Shown piece by piece: positions 15,401 to 30,400 of a DNA stretch of 64,000 bases. The position numbers were made by a program, and so were the translations under genes. Each line of letters opens with the position of its first letter. Within the stretch, counting starts at the first letter, position 1. This stretch comes from Echinostoma caproni (lineage: Eukaryota; Platyhelminthes; Trematoda; Plagiorchiida; Echinostomatidae), in assembly GCA_900618425.1 (NCBI GenBank), contig UZAN01040058.1, positions 1-64,000 of the forward strand, given 5' to 3'. Under the pieces are notes generated by a model. It was not told where the DNA came from. It was given only the letters and a program-made list of their open reading frames with translations, and did not search any database.

Positions 15401-18400
15401 NNNNNNNNNNNNNNNNNNNNNNNNNNNNNNNNNNNNNNNNNNNNNNNNGTATGCTTAAAATCTTTTAGGGAATGTACAAAGTGATGATTGAATTAAACTG
15501 AACTCATCAAACAGTCATAATTGAAGATCCAATGGCAAAAATCCGAAGCAACGGAAATTCATGTTTCCAGTTCAGTTTGATCGCATTGCTTCTTCAGTTA
15601 GACGCGATTTGTTAGAAACGTGCCATATATGAAGTACTGATCAATCAAGTTTGTAAATACTATATGCTGATACAGAGGAGAAACACCGTAAGTTCACACT
15701 TGATATAAAGTGCACACTATATGAATTGAACCAAGTACTTGTGTTCTTCCTTTATTGTCAATTTAAGTATTTTTATTGATAAATCGATAACCGTTGTTTA
15801 AAATAAAATCAAATTTACACATGTTCAGAGATGGGTATTTTGTTGACTGTCTCTATTTTGACCATACTGCTTCTTCCAGTTTTGGAATATGAACGTGAGT
15901 TGTCGGAAAATAGCACCCTTGAATTACGCCGGAATGTCTAGAAAATAAAGTTTTATAAGGTTTGAAAGCCAGATATTTTAATTCTAGTGCAAATTTCTAT
16001 TAACTGGAACACCTCTGTTATTTCTAACTAGTATTAAGATACACATACCCAATAAACAAGTTCAACAAGGGAAAAGATATTCCCAAGTTTGTTTACAATC
16101 TTGTTCTGTACAATACTTTTGTTCAACTCATTAAAAGCCGATTACAATCCAAAGACGGTAATACGTGCTGGAGCCATCGAAAACTACATAGCTTTTGCCT
16201 CATTGAGTTTGCACTCTTCAAAAAATTGACTTTAAAATACTAAAGGGATGATCTTAGAGAGGTTATAACTGACTAAGTTCATTTGAAAATGTAGGAAGTT
16301 AGCTTGCAATCTACGTTTTGTGATGGAATTCCAGCTAAGGGTATAAAATAATCCTTAGTGAAAACATTAGCAAGCAGCTGAAATGTTAGTTATTGCTTTG
16401 GAATCACAAACCGTCACATCCATCTGCAAACACGATCTTCGATTCAGCCCAAGAATCACAAGCTTGATATATCCCAGGGTCGAGAGTTTCGCTTTCATTC
16501 AAGCTCATAGATCTTGTGCGTAAGCACAAGTTCATCCAAGGATTTGATCCTTGAACTCCTTTCATAGACACGGCGACATGCTTTTGACAATGCCGGAGCA
16601 TTGTGGATTTGTCTTCTTAGGTTAGCTGATTTTTTCCACATCGCTAATGACGCACGTATAAACAAATTAAACTGAAAAGTCATATAGTTTTATTTATCCA
16701 CTTTATCAGCATAGACCATTCTAACTTAGTACGACCCTTTTAATGTTGAATTTCGAGGACCCCAACTAAACATCGACTAGATAATCAAATACATCAGTAA
16801 ACGGATAATAATTGAAAGCAATGGGGCGTTTAACAGAAGTGAAATGACCAATCCATTGGAAACAAAATACAATAAGTCTTATGTGAGTTGTGGCTAAAAA
16901 TTGAAATATGGTTCCAATAGATATTGAACTATTTCTTCCTTAGGAAATACTTTTGAAATTCACAAAGCAAATAAATCTTTGCACATCCATACAACATTCA
17001 TATTTCAGACCACATTGAAAGTAAGTTGAGTTGCAACATACATACACTTCCCTTCAGCTGAATTCGATGTTCTGTTCAGGGTATCAGATCCAAATTTGCA
17101 ACGGATGTCTGTGAAGAAATTGTGCTTTGTGCTCATAGTATAAGATCCTTATGGGAATATTTGGATTACCTACAACTAGAAAAAACCAAAAATGCAATTT
17201 TCGGTTGTGTTATTTGACTTTGCATATGCACGGGCTCAAACGAAATCAAAACATGGATTTATCGAGGAAAAATAGGATAATGATTTCAACCGTTTTCTCA
17301 GATGAAACATTCATTTTCAAGAAATATTAGAAAACGTTTGAAGAACGCAAGCCAATGAGTGTACTATGTGCACTTGAAATGAAATCCCTGAAAACTGTAC
17401 CTTTTCAATCACAGCAAACCAAAATACCGCCAAAACAGAACTGCGGGCTACCAAAACTAAAGTACGCCTGTTCACTCTAAATTTAATTCCTATCGAAAAG
17501 CCTTCCCAAGACATCGAGTATCTTAGATGATTAGTTGTGCAACTTAAACTCAGTCAGAATGAAAGATGACACATCAAGGCTGGTCTATGGGAACTTAAGT
17601 GGGGACCAATTGCCTTGGTTTTAGCGATGCTTATACTGCTATAGTTTAGTTTTAACATGACCTACTTTTGTTTCGGCAACATTTGCGTCAAAAAGACAGT
17701 CATCACTACCCCTAATTCTCATATTCAATGTTTGTGATTGTTACACCCTTCCGCTCTTCTCGACTGGACGTCATTTTGTTCTTTTTCCGTTCCGCCAATT
17801 TCATTACGCACAAACCAGACTTAAAGAACAAAGGTGAGTCGCATTTGTTTAGCCACGATTGAAAATGCAAATTGATCGAGATTTTACAAGGATTCGCTAA
17901 ATAAGACTATTGATTTTAGTTAAAAATCGGACGTTGCTTTTGTTTAACTTATTCAGAGGTCAGTGCATGAGAATTAGGGACAGACAGTGCTTTGCTTACG
18001 GGGTTGACAAAATGTCATCAATTATACTTTGTTAACATCTCACAGATTTGAAGGAAAGTAAGTCCAAAATTAATTAAAATCACCAATCCTTATGGTGTGC
18101 ATATCTGAAAATCCTATCCACAGCGATATTTGGTTGTCGATATTGAACGTTTATATGAATATCAGTTTTGTAAGCCAATTGCATGATCAGTATGCCATTT
18201 GGTCAAAAGTTAGACCCTAAGACCTCGTTACCTGTTGGATCGCGTTATCCCGATAAGCACCGCCTATGACCGCAGTATCGATTTTAAACTCAACCTGTAT
18301 TTTATTTCGTCTGTTCGCCGAGCTTGGCAATTTGTTTACAAACGTTTCATCACCAGTCGAGGTGACATTATTAGTGCTTGTGAAGTGGCCACTTCACAAG

Positions 18401-21400
18401 CTCGGCGAACAGACGAAATAGAATTCAGTTTACCGGAGCTACGAGAACCAATTTTCAATACTTTGTCAACTCAACCTGTGTCCAGATGTGTTTAAACGTT
18501 ATTTTTGGTTTATCGTAGTTTAAAACATCGCATGCCATCACATAGAAAACACATTTTCTCAGCCTCAGACAACAAAAAGCTCACCAAGATGTTTACACTC
18601 ATTTACATCCGTATAATAAATACTTGAACAATCAGTATGCACAAGACGAGTTCTTCTCGGAACGTTTGTTTCCGAATTTCATAGACCTCACCCCCACCCC
18701 ACAAAAAATCACTACACAGTCGTTCTGCGGTTATCACTTTTGTGACATCAGAACTCCAAATTATGGTTTTAAAAATAGAAGGTTTTACTTTAAATAGAAA
18801 AAAAATGTGAGGCAGAAATTGGTGCTATTTATTTAAAGTTATTACATTTATTGCATTGCGGTTAACATAAATCGCTCTTTCTCGTAATATTGGCTCATTG
18901 GGCTAGTTTAATATATCATTCGTTGAAAGCAACTTATAATTGTCTTCCGTTTCCAGAAACGACATGGTTCTCAAAATTTATTATGAGATTTAAACTGCCG
19001 CACAAACCGTTGATAGATAACCCAACAGTGTAGCAGACAATAACCGACAATGTTGGTCGACATGGCGTCCCACAATTTGTTTCACATCAAGGCAAGGTAT
19101 GAAATCCGGCGTGATCCGTAGTCAACAGGATCCTACTATACTGTGAGAACAAAATCACATTTACAAATTAGCAGAGAATTTGTTCACAGTTTTTTGTTTG
19201 ACCAATACGATGAATTTTAAGATTCCATCAATACGGAGGGAAGGAGAAAGTGGTCGCGAGATGTTGACATCTGTGGCTGAACCCTTCCCCTCAGTCGCAA
19301 GCGTAAACACAGGCAGATACACACATACAGCACACTGATTTTAACCCGCGTAAGTTTTACGTGCAGGGGTCTGTGTGTTGGCACGCAATAACGCGCTTTT
19401 CAAAGTGCATCAATGACTCCTGACCTGTGGGGATATAAAAGTAAATATTACTTTTTTCAAATTATTGCCTAACCGCACCAATGTAAGACGGATATGATTA
19501 TCAAATTTATTCATAGTTCTCGTAAAAGTTGGGATCAATAAATCGATGAAATGTCTCGGAATATTGAATCGGAAAAAATTACTCAAAGCTGTCTGTCGTG
19601 ATTTGAGATCATAACGTATTTCTGGGGTCGAGAAATTGTATATTGCATACGTAACGTTGGTCGACTGATAACTTCGTTAAAAAACACCTGAAGGTTCCTA
19701 TTTAGTATCCAGCTACGCCATCTATCTAGCCTATCTACCCATTATCTGTATTTTCCCAGACAGCCTTTGTATGGCCGCGGCCTTCTTACTGGAAGTTTGT
19801 TGCACACTTTTATAATCAATAAACAAGAAAAATAAGTAAAAACATTTAGTNCATTTAGTGTTATTATCGGTAATTGACGATTTGGTTTGATAATGAGGTA
19901 AATTTTGTTGTGTTAAGAGCAAATAAAAAAATCATTGGAAAACTGGGAAGTGCTGGACAGCTGTTTCGATCTGGTTGGTCTCATCATCACGGCAAATCCA
20001 TCGACGCAGCTGTTTCCAACGAGTCATAAGCTAGGAAACTAGTGCTCAGATGGCCAATGTACGATAATTGCATCAAGCTCGTAAAGTTGGGTTGTGCTAT
20101 ATCGTATACAATGAACATGAAAAGCAGTCCGAACAGATGGCCGGTGACCGGGTGTGTCGTATGCTCGCGTTCCACTTATGAGATCCTGAGTGCGATCCCC
20201 AGTTGTTCGGTCAATGGATTCACGCACTGCTGATGAGAACTAGCAGGATGGAAACAGGTGTCTATTGCTTCTTAGCTTTACAGTTCACTCTTGCATTTCC
20301 GAGTAAAAGACGGGAGTAACCGAAATGAATATTGTTCTGAATAATGCACACGTATGTCCACTGTTCATAAATATTACTGTCAATCGGTCCTACCAAATGA
20401 AAACAGTTGAGCATTGAAGTTGGGAAAATAAATCACTCAATAACCTGCCTGTTGACTAGAGTACGGTAGATTTCTGAATTGGTGAGTAATCTCGGTGGAT
20501 TTCAAACCTAGACATGAAAGCTGTCCACGTTTTGTACAGCTGAGGCCTACCCTACCAAGTGAGCTACAAGGCCACATTTGTGGCCAAAAGACTCACAGAG
20601 ACATGTGGAAACCACCAGTGGAGGTAACCCATCTGTTATGGTCGAGTCAACCAAATGCGAAAAGTTCAGTGCCGCGGCTATGACCTCGTAAACGGACTTG
20701 TAGAGCGTGTTCTGTTCACTAGCGATTTCGATTTCAAACGAGGTTATAAAATACTTCGTAATTATTTTAGCATTAGGTAGCAATACAAGTTGAGTGGAGA
20801 ACTACATCACATATCGTGTGCATGTGACGGTGTTTTGGCTTTTCCATCATGATGAATAATGTCATCTTATGGTTCTTCCTTTACATTGTGTGCATGGACT
20901 ATTATTCAATAAACAACAACAACAACAAATTTTGAACCATTATTCAGAGGCCGAGAGAAGTAAGTATATATCAGGGTGTATGTTTGTTTCTTAGCCTCAC
21001 TGTGATTTTGTGTATGCAATAGGTCAATAGGTTTTACGTATGACTATAGAACGAAAATAACTATTTTTGTCACCCCACGTCAACAAAAATCTCATCATCT
21101 CAAAATTTTCTTCAGACGAAACCCACCAAAGTAAGTGTAGTTTGAATGAGTTTATTTGTCTGCCGGCAAATCGCATGACATACTGTGCCCGTCCCGGTGT
21201 GGTTCACTTTTCAAGTTGCAAAGGACTTGTTTCCCACAATCCACAAGGGACAAAGTTGCTTGATACATTATCAATGTGAAATTAACATTTTATCTGATGA
21301 GCAGGTTTATTACTCTCGGTTTTATGGTTTCTAGTGCGGTGATCGAAATGATTGGTTAAGTGACCATCTCTATGACAAACTCTCTACTTGCTAGTTCATA

Positions 21401-24400
21401 ATCGAGATACGGGTAGTAAATGTTGGTGCATAAAACTGTCCTTTATTAAGCATTTATTGACGGTGAACACTTGTTTCCCTTGGATGCGTGTCTATCTGTA
21501 TTCAATGATAAACAGTATGTCTGAAAACTAGCCCCGTACAGTCCTACAATCGGTTACCTTATTTCACAAACTGTTTTCTCGTGAGGGTATTTGTATTTGC
21601 GTAACTTGTGTGAGTGTGGTGATTAAGCAACGAGCACGCATGCACCACAGTATAGATTCCAGATAACCCATCAGGAAACAGATTTCGCGACGAATCCCGT
21701 GGTCTCAAGTGACATCAAGCGGATTGGCTGAATGCAAAAAGGAAAACAAATGAATCTTATCGTTGTCGATTGGACATTGAAGAATTGGCCAAAGATTGTT
21801 GGATGCTTGTGATATTTATTTGTATGATGTTTGGAATAGAATTAACTGCATCAACAGCTCGTCCGGGTACTACCTGATTTTGCGCTATTCAGGGTTCTTC
21901 AGTCTGACTCTGAGTTTTCACTTTTCGATTCTGAAAGCTGCAGTGAGCTTACATGTATGCATTTCAGTTAGAAGTGTACGCTGGTCGTCACATGGAATGA
22001 CACGTACAAATTAAAAAAACACGCAACTTGAAGGTGTAGCTAGAGTTGGTTTATGCACACTCATTCAGACATCATTCAATAAAAACCGTGGATTTTCAGT
22101 TTGGAGTGGTGCAGATAAGGCATAGGGAAATTGGCATGACTGTTAGTATAAAAGAGTAGGTTCCGAAACGAGGAGCATGTTGATCAATAGGAACGAAAAG
22201 AAGACAACTCAACATGCAGTGGATAGAGAGGGTCGTCTGGAATCTTGTTGGTCAAGTCAGCTCGTGCAGCAGTACATTCTGTGATTAATGAATCCGCTAA
22301 AATAAAGGACACACAACGGATTCTGTGATTTTCCTTTACTCGGTCTATGGTGCGTCAAGCTTTTTCGCAATCTGAATAGGTAAACTGAGTATAGCAAAAT
22401 TAAATTCTTATTCGCTATAGACTTTAATATATTACTGTTGACATCCACTCGTAATAGAATTCATTGAGGGTAAGTGAAGTCCACATTTGTTCCATTTTAT
22501 TAATGCAAAGATGTTTCAAAATAATCTGTTCGATCGGTATTGTTCAGTTGATATCACTTGACAATTCTCGTTTTGAATAAACTTGAAAATTTACCCACCG
22601 GGTTTTGCCACATATTGCAGATTTGGAAGATCAAAGTGAGTTCTTATTCCAACTAGCTTAAATGAGAAATAATTGCTTGCCACCTATTCCCTACCCTCCA
22701 GTTAATTGGGGATGGATGTGTTGCACAAATACTGTTCCCAGCACATCTGAAATTGATGAAGTCACACTTGTACCCACTGGATTTGATTCGGTGATTCATT
22801 GGAACCAGTGGGAAAGCTATTGTGAATACACAAGAACGGACCCCATGACTGATCCCTTTTCACTCGAAATATGCCAGCCCCACAACGAAAACTATTTCTC
22901 ATCACCAGCGATGACGGGACAGGGTAGTACAAGAACAAGCAGGATTAAATAACCTCTGCTGTTGTTTATGAAATAATAATGGAATACCTGATGAGATTAT
23001 ATGAAGAACTTCCTCGTGTACGATGCGAATGAGGCGTGAACAAATAGTCAGATTCGGTGTGTTTTTAGTCGGGCCCCAACCCTAGGACGCATGCACTGAG
23101 ATGAGCCAGGTATGATGCTCGCAACAAGCTGGCCAAATTGGGTTGTTCAAGAACGTGGTTGTTCCGTAAGCACCAATAATATTTGAACTTTCTATTCATT
23201 TGTTAATATCAATAGAAAGCGAACATCGTAAGTTGTTCATTTAACCACTACAGTGTTTCAAGATAACACCATATAAAGATAAATGATACAAACTATTTAT
23301 GTTAAAAGAAGTATTTTTGATATCATACGCATATTTTCTAGACACGGATGACTGTATTGACGTGAAATTTAAACTTCAGCACCATCTAAACGCCGAAACG
23401 TTTGACATCTACAGGATTATAATTTATCCTGGCAACTTGGGTAAAACGCCTAATGCAATTATGCTATTCGTTTGGAGCATTTGAATCCGGAAGCGATTAA
23501 TTCTGTCATTAAAGTAAAAAAAATCAATATACATAGGATGCCACATTACTCGTTCTTGAAAAATCGATATATATATATGTATATATATATACCGATTTTT
23601 CAAGAACGAGTAATGTGGCATCCTACGTATGTTGATTTTTTACCATATATTTATATATATATAAGTATATTAAGTTTCATTATTCAATTAGTAAACCAAA
23701 ATAGTTTATCATACAAAAGGGTTAGAAAATAATGTTTTGGTTTACGCTAATCCGAATTAAGAGTGTACCAGGCAAATAATGGCCAAGAATAATTGATGAA
23801 TTACAACTAGTGAACGAACTGCTCCTAGGGTGATAGACTGTCAAGTTGTTAAAGCAGGTATTTCCCCCCGAGATTTGCAACCAGTTCTCTCGATTAGTCA
23901 AGTCTGACCCGTAAAATAGCAGGGTACTAAGTGAATATCTCTGTTTATCTATAGCCAGTGTCTGACCAGATGAATGTGTTGCTTCTAAGAGCTTATACAC
24001 GCCTCCGTTTTGACCAATATGTCCTATTATCTAATCGAGCTGACGAATTTCATGATGTTCGCTTATAAGCTTCTTTTTTATAGGTTTAAAATGTTTTTCT
24101 AGACTTTGTCATTGAGATAACTATTGGTGGCTTACCAACCCGGCTATAACCCCGGTAGTTGAATCTACAGTGGATCTAGCATCTGTAAAACAAAGCATAG
24201 GACATGAAAACCGTCAACTGATTTTTATGGTGCTCCAGGCTTCGTGGTTCATTCATAGAAAATCGATTACGTCCAAAAGAGGTTTATCTTTAAAAGGACA
24301 ACAGAGAGCTAAACTGAAAGGCTGAGACCAAATCGCTCTAGATTTTTCTTTCTACATCCAAAGTTCAATGACTGGATTGTGGAGCGCAATAATTACGAGC

Positions 24401-27400
24401 AATATTTTGATCACAGCTAATGAGAATTACAATAAAAGGGGACATCCTCATGGTCAACGAGCATAATACAAAAAGGGTAGAGACTAATCATGTTATATTC
24501 TGCATTAGATGCTGAGAGTGTAAGTTTGTAAGTAGGAGGAAAGACGGAATGTGGGAGGATTTTCCATGACTTGGCAGTTTGGGGAACAAAGATGATTGAA
24601 GTATAGACGTATAACACTCGATGCCAAAAATTCAATATGGAACATTAAACGCCTGTGTACAGGATGGACTTGTGCTCAAAATTTATGGAAAGTGAAACCT
24701 CCGAGGCAAGCTTAAAAGAACAAAAATCAGAGCAGTAACTGCAGACAAGGAACAGCAAAGCAGCTGGCCGACAATGAGCTGCAGCTTTGAGGGAAGGAGA
24801 ATCGAACAACTGAATGGCCTATCATTGAAGGTGATCAAGAAGGGAAAGAGAAGAAGATGAAACTTCACCCCACACGTGACTGCAGTATTCAAGAACAGGA
24901 CGAACGCGAGCTTTGCACAGTAAAAGAAGATGAGCAGCGAGTGAAAAAACCTTTGGTGGGGAATAAAAATCTTGCGCCTAGCACGGGAAGCATAAACATG
25001 TTATAGACAATCCAGGAAGAGAAAAGATTTGTGTGGCGCAGATCAGTGGAAGCAAAAGTGGTAGGCAAATGAAGTGTTTCAGAAAAATTGAAAAAAGTGA
25101 GTTTGTGAAGCATTGATCGAAACAGTTTTACTTGCCTTCGGAGGAGATATGTTCCAGATCTGAACCCAATGGAACATTAACTGCATCACGGTTGCGATCG
25201 ATGTTTGTTTGGGCATGGTAATTAGGGCGGCAGAAGGAATAATAGTGGAGAGCGTCGTCATTTGCAAAAGAGTTGAATGGATTAACAATTTTGGAAAGGT
25301 GATTATTGGTAAATAGATAAAAGGGTGTAGGCAAAAGTACTGAACCTTCGAGAACGGCTGAGATAGAACCCCATCAATCCGGGCGGAAATTGTTCGCTTA
25401 CTTTGGTTATCGAGTGTAGCCAACCAAGAATGTGAGACAAGAGCCAGCCAGTCACTGGTGGAACAACGCCGTCAGAAGCCATACTGGCGGTCACTCGTCA
25501 GCCCTTTACGTTCGAGGACCGCATGTAATTGGTCCGAGCTGATAGTTTGAAGTACTTTCGAAAGAACTGACGAGAGGGTAATGGGTCGGTAGTTATTGGG
25601 ATTAAGAGCGCTCCGCATTTGGGAATGGGAAAAATAACAGCGTGTTTCCAAGGGGTTGAGCAAATGGATTGGTGGAAAAGACAGACCAGATGACTCGGGA
25701 ATACATATTTTAAGGATCAGACTAGGTGATTTGTTTTCGCTTAGAGAGAGCAATTTTTCTGTGGAATCGACCAGCTATAATGTGTGGTAGAAAAGGATAA
25801 CCAATGAAATAAGAAGATGGTGGAGTAGGATAACTGGGTAGAGTGGAGTTTACAACAAAACGGGAAGCAAGAATCTCAGTTTTGTTGCATGGTTAACAAA
25901 AAGACCACAGGAGGTATTACAAATAGGGGAAGTTGGAAGGGAAGAAATTACTGGAATTTGCTTCGGCAAGAGACAAAAATGTTCCACCACCGTTGGTGGG
26001 CGAGACCAAATCTTCAGCTTTACGGACGTGGAGGCGTTTTTTAGTTATCTGTATGATTGTGGAGCCTCGGTATCTAGTTTAAACGAACAGCTGATGAGAG
26101 GTGGTAATTAGCGAAGAGAACTAGTGGCGAAATACTGCATTTCTTATGGATACGGCATGAACATATGCATGGTTAAAACACGGGTTTGCTAAATTTTGAG
26201 ATAAAATGATGCACATTTTAAAGAACAATCTCGGTGGAGTTGGGAACAGCTTCGGAAAAGTCCGAGGTGGAAAAACAATCGTTCAAAGGACTCAAAGCTG
26301 TGAAAAGCTGAGAAAACCGCTCTAATTTGCTGAGTTGTTGCGCCAAAATGTAAGTTTACAGGTGGGTACAGAATGGGAGAAAGTAAACTTGGTAGAGCAA
26401 GGAACAACGCGATGATTCGATGAGTCAGGTGGAGGGAGAGTACATATATCTGAGAAGAAAAAAAAGAGGTCGAATTGAGAATTAGATCAAGGCGTGGGCA
26501 CGATCGCCAACTCGATCAGGGATACGTGTGGGGAGGTCAACTAGTTGGCTCAGGTTGTTGACCAAAGCGAAATGTTCGGCTTTCTGCCCAAAAGAAGAAG
26601 AAGCAAATGCATGTTCCAATCATTCCTGTTTATTAACGTTGAAATCACTCAAGATAGTACCGTCTCAGTTGGATTCGATAGCAAACATGTGAGCAATCAA
26701 GGATGCAGAAGTTGTCACTACTGGGAGAACGATAGAGAACACGAAAATACTGTTTGACAGTCGGAAGTCAAGGGTTGATTTTTAAAATTGGAAAAATTGG
26801 GTATTCTGGAGATGGCGACTAATTGATGGATAAAGGCATAAACGCCAACTATAGGCACAAAGAAGACGTGGGGAGTGTAGTGGGAATTTGAAGATGGGTA
26901 TCGTCTGACGAGGGGAAGATTTGTGCTTCGATTAGAAATAGGGCGAAAGGAGACGAGAATTGGAGAGATCAGTGTACAGAATTAAGTTTGCAGTTCAGCC
27001 GACGAATGTTCGTGAATGAAAGAAGTTCATATTCTTTTGTAAGTGAGTAGAACGAGTGACAGCGTGAATGATTCCCCATAGTGTCATATGCATGCTGTGA
27101 GAAGGAAACCGGCAACTATGATCCTCCAGCTTGGAGTGGCGGACCACACAATACCTCGGTAGATCAGGTGTGGTAGTGAGCCAGGCGATTTCTGAGCTGT
27201 CTCCCTTTTGTATGAGATACTGACAAAGATAGCTCATTCACGGTAACAGTATTGGTGACGTGAAATCAAACTTTTCCACACTTAAATCCTCACACATTGT
27301 GGCACTTCCGCTGAATATAAATCACTCTCCGCATTATTGTGAACAATACCGATATGTTAAACAATCTCAATAGCTAATAATAACATGAATGAACTAATTA

Positions 27401-30400
27401 CCTACCATATGCATGTGCGATCATGCTCTATGGAAGGTTTGTTGTAACCAGAGTTTTCTCAGTGCGCACCCTGATCAGATTCTGATTTGATTCACGGTGG
27501 AGACCGAAATTAAACAAAGTGAAATTAAAGTCCCCCTCAGGAGACACACAAATACACCCGGTGGAAAGGTCGCCTAGGCCAAATATCAAAGCAGAGTAGA
27601 AAACAATTACAACCCAGCGCACGATTGACAGCCGATCATAATGCCAAGGCTGGAGAAACTCCATCACAGAGCCACCGATCGACGTTTTGTTCTAAACGAT
27701 CAAACCAATGTGGTGGGGACAGTGGCGGAGAGACAGGTTGCTTCCCTGCTTATACGTATATCACTAAAACGGTCAGAGAGACAACATGAGACACATATGT
27801 AACATCCTCCTGCACGATTGTAGTTTGACCGCTCACAATGGAATGTGTGTCTGTGTATGAATAGATTCCGAATTGGATCGGCTGCCTCCTCTACTGCAAC
27901 AGTGCAATGATTCCTGTGTACGACCTTCAGATTTTAAAACAGTGTAACGCAATATTATTGATGGTTTAAATCGATGAGTGCATTGCTGTGAAAATTGGGC
28001 ATTTGTAACATTCGAATGTGAAAAGATAAGTGCTATCGGTGTGGCCTCGTAGCTCAGCTGGTAGAGCGGGCGTGTACAAAGCGTGGGCAGCATCTATGCG
28101 TGGGTTCCAATCCCACCGAGGCTACTGAACTTTTCACAATCGCCATACAAACTTCAAATCTGCCAAACAACAATTTGAACATCTGTAACTTATCATGAAT
28201 AATATTNATTATGTGACGATCTGTTTAATTTTCAGAGGCTGATTTTGATGGTACGTTTAAACCTTTTCCAGGATTTCAAACTCAAAAACATTTTGCTAAT
28301 TGGTAAACATAAGGGAAGGGGTATAGTGTCAATCGCCTCAAGATAAAGAATTATTAACTAGCGTAGCATAGGCTGCGTAATAAATATAAAGTTGACCGGT
28401 TTAAAACGCCAATATTTGAAATGCTAAAAACAATTTTTAAAGCGATTAATTCATGATTCCTTTGAGAAATAATGACTGTTATGTTGATTCCTTTCAGCAT
28501 ACATCGAACGTAAGTTGTAATATAAGCAGTATCCATTTTCATATTTTTTGTAATAGGTGTAATTTGCACTGAGCACATAATACGCATCATGTATCAAGAA
28601 TCACGGACGCCACGTGAGCACTGAATTGCACAGGTACTAGCACGACAGTATCCCACATAACCGAGGTGCGAGGAACAGACCACCAGAATGACAGTTGGTT
28701 TGTTGAAAGAAATCATGGGGTTTAAACAATATGTACAAAAAAGTTCATTGGTTATCCAAGACTCTGCCAATCGCGTGCTACTATTTCTGGGGTTGTACAG
28801 CTCCTGTATGAGTCGCATGCTTTCTGATTGGTTGGTACAATCGGCCTGTGGTTCGTAGTCTAGTAGCTGTAACGCGTAAGCGCTTTGCTGGTGTCACCTG
28901 GGAAGCTTGACTCATCGCAGTTGTCCGTAAACTGTAACATGTCACCTCGTGATTCGCGTCATCCCGTAATCCAAGATCACCAGAGTTTTCCATAGGAAAA
29001 ACGAAATATACCAGGTATCGGTTGTGCTCCCGATGCAGACTCAACATGGCACTCGTCACTCTATATGCACGTTATAACTGTTATAACATTGTTGGAAAAC
29101 AACGTCTATACTTGACTGTTTGGTCTGTATAGACGTATAGAATGGAGAACACAATCTGCCATGTTCTGGTGGACAATAGCTGTCGAAGAAGTCCTCAATA
29201 ATTGATCTTACTTTTCGAGATTACACAGTGTGCCCGATATATATTGTAACATATTGTCTCTTTGAAGTCGTACTATCAGACCTTATGATCAGTATTTTCT
29301 ATTCTAACCTAGCCTCTACACGTTATTCCTGTAGATGAATAGTTGTATTAGGCAGGATATGAAGAATCAATACCATCAATTTTCGATGAAAATATTTCGA
29401 CCCATTTTTAAGGCCTTTTTTTCTGTAGAATTGCCAAGCGAACATGAGAACGAGTCACACGAGAACCTGCGGTGATAAAAAGAATGCAGTTCGTGTTTTA
29501 TTTTTCCAGTAGGAAATGCACATTCTGTGTGGGTTCATAGTTGTAAATTACATTAGGGAATGGTCTAAATGAACCCGGGGATGTAAAACGTGACATACGA
29601 TGTATCTTACTGGTGGTTCTGCGAAACTTTGTGATGAGGAAATCTGGTGAGTTGCGTGTGTTAAGTCACTCGATTGACACATTTGAGTGCCTCACTGATT
29701 CCAACTGATTCTCTCAATCTATTTCCGCGCGATCTACGGAGGGAAATTCAGCTATTTGCTTTTTCTCGTCATGGCCAAACTCGACGTTTCTTTATAGATC
29801 CAACACTATCGAACACTGCCATCAACATGACGAATAATTTCTTCAAAATACTTGCTTAAAACAGGGATCCGATATTACAGATATTTAGCACGTTAGTCAG
29901 AAACAATTTATATGACTATATCGCTTTGCTGTTGATGATTCAGAATTGAACAAGCAAAGTAAGTTGCCTGGTGTCATTTAGATACTCAATGTGCATCGCT
30001 ATCTGTTCACTTCAATCGATATCAATCATTGTCACCGTGTACGAGGAAGGTCAATCAAGATCAAACAACGGAGCGTACAATAACTTGCAAATCGCAAATC
30101 TCCATTAACTGTTCAACAGACACCGTACTGATGAATTTTTTGCATGGCTTGTTTAGGATAATTGATTCTAATTTAGGTAAAGACATGTAAGAAGTCAACA
30201 CAAGAAGAAATATTTGAGCCAAATTGATATTGGCTATCAATTTCACATGCTCTCATTCAGCTGTAAACGCATGTGTGAATTCTGCTGAAATCATGTATGC
30301 GCTGAGAACGTGATGCGGTAGAAGTGATCACCCTGTTCGTCGTTAGGGAATGTATTCCAGTTTATCCAGCTCCCTCCCGTTTATTTTTGCACTGGTGCCG

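Larger units (their letters stand above)
12774..15675. other. Intron 13, repeat-rich with assembly gap
   Basis: Holds an inverted pair of dispersed repeats, a reverse-transcriptase fragment and the N gap. Exons 13 (alpha) and 14 (B) are consecutive in the cycle, so no exon is required inside. Confidence 0.6.
18058..20947. other. Intron 18 (B-B junction)
   Basis: By the cycle, beta, A and alpha exons could lie here, but I find none with usable splice sites. Holds a small fold-back element and a dispersed repeat. A 9-nt candidate acagccttt after ttttcccag near 19760 has a weak donor, gtatgg. Confidence 0.5.
23228..28235. other. Intron 23, longest intron, filled by mobile DNA
   Basis: About 5 kb carrying an inverted repeat, an antisense LINE and a tRNA-like sequence. 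Flanking exons B (23) and beta (24) are consecutive in the cycle, so the insertions appear to have lengthened the intron without costing an exon. Confidence 0.65.

Noticed and set aside
14680..15468. 262-codon open frame
   Set aside because: It is almost entirely the run of Ns.
20470..20481. 12-mer atttctgaattg before gtgagt
   Set aside because: Contains an in-frame TGA in phase 1 and has a poor acceptor.
28044..28123. Functional tRNA gene
   Set aside because: A and B boxes and end stems are present, but no regular anticodon arm can be drawn; kept only as a tRNA-like repeat.
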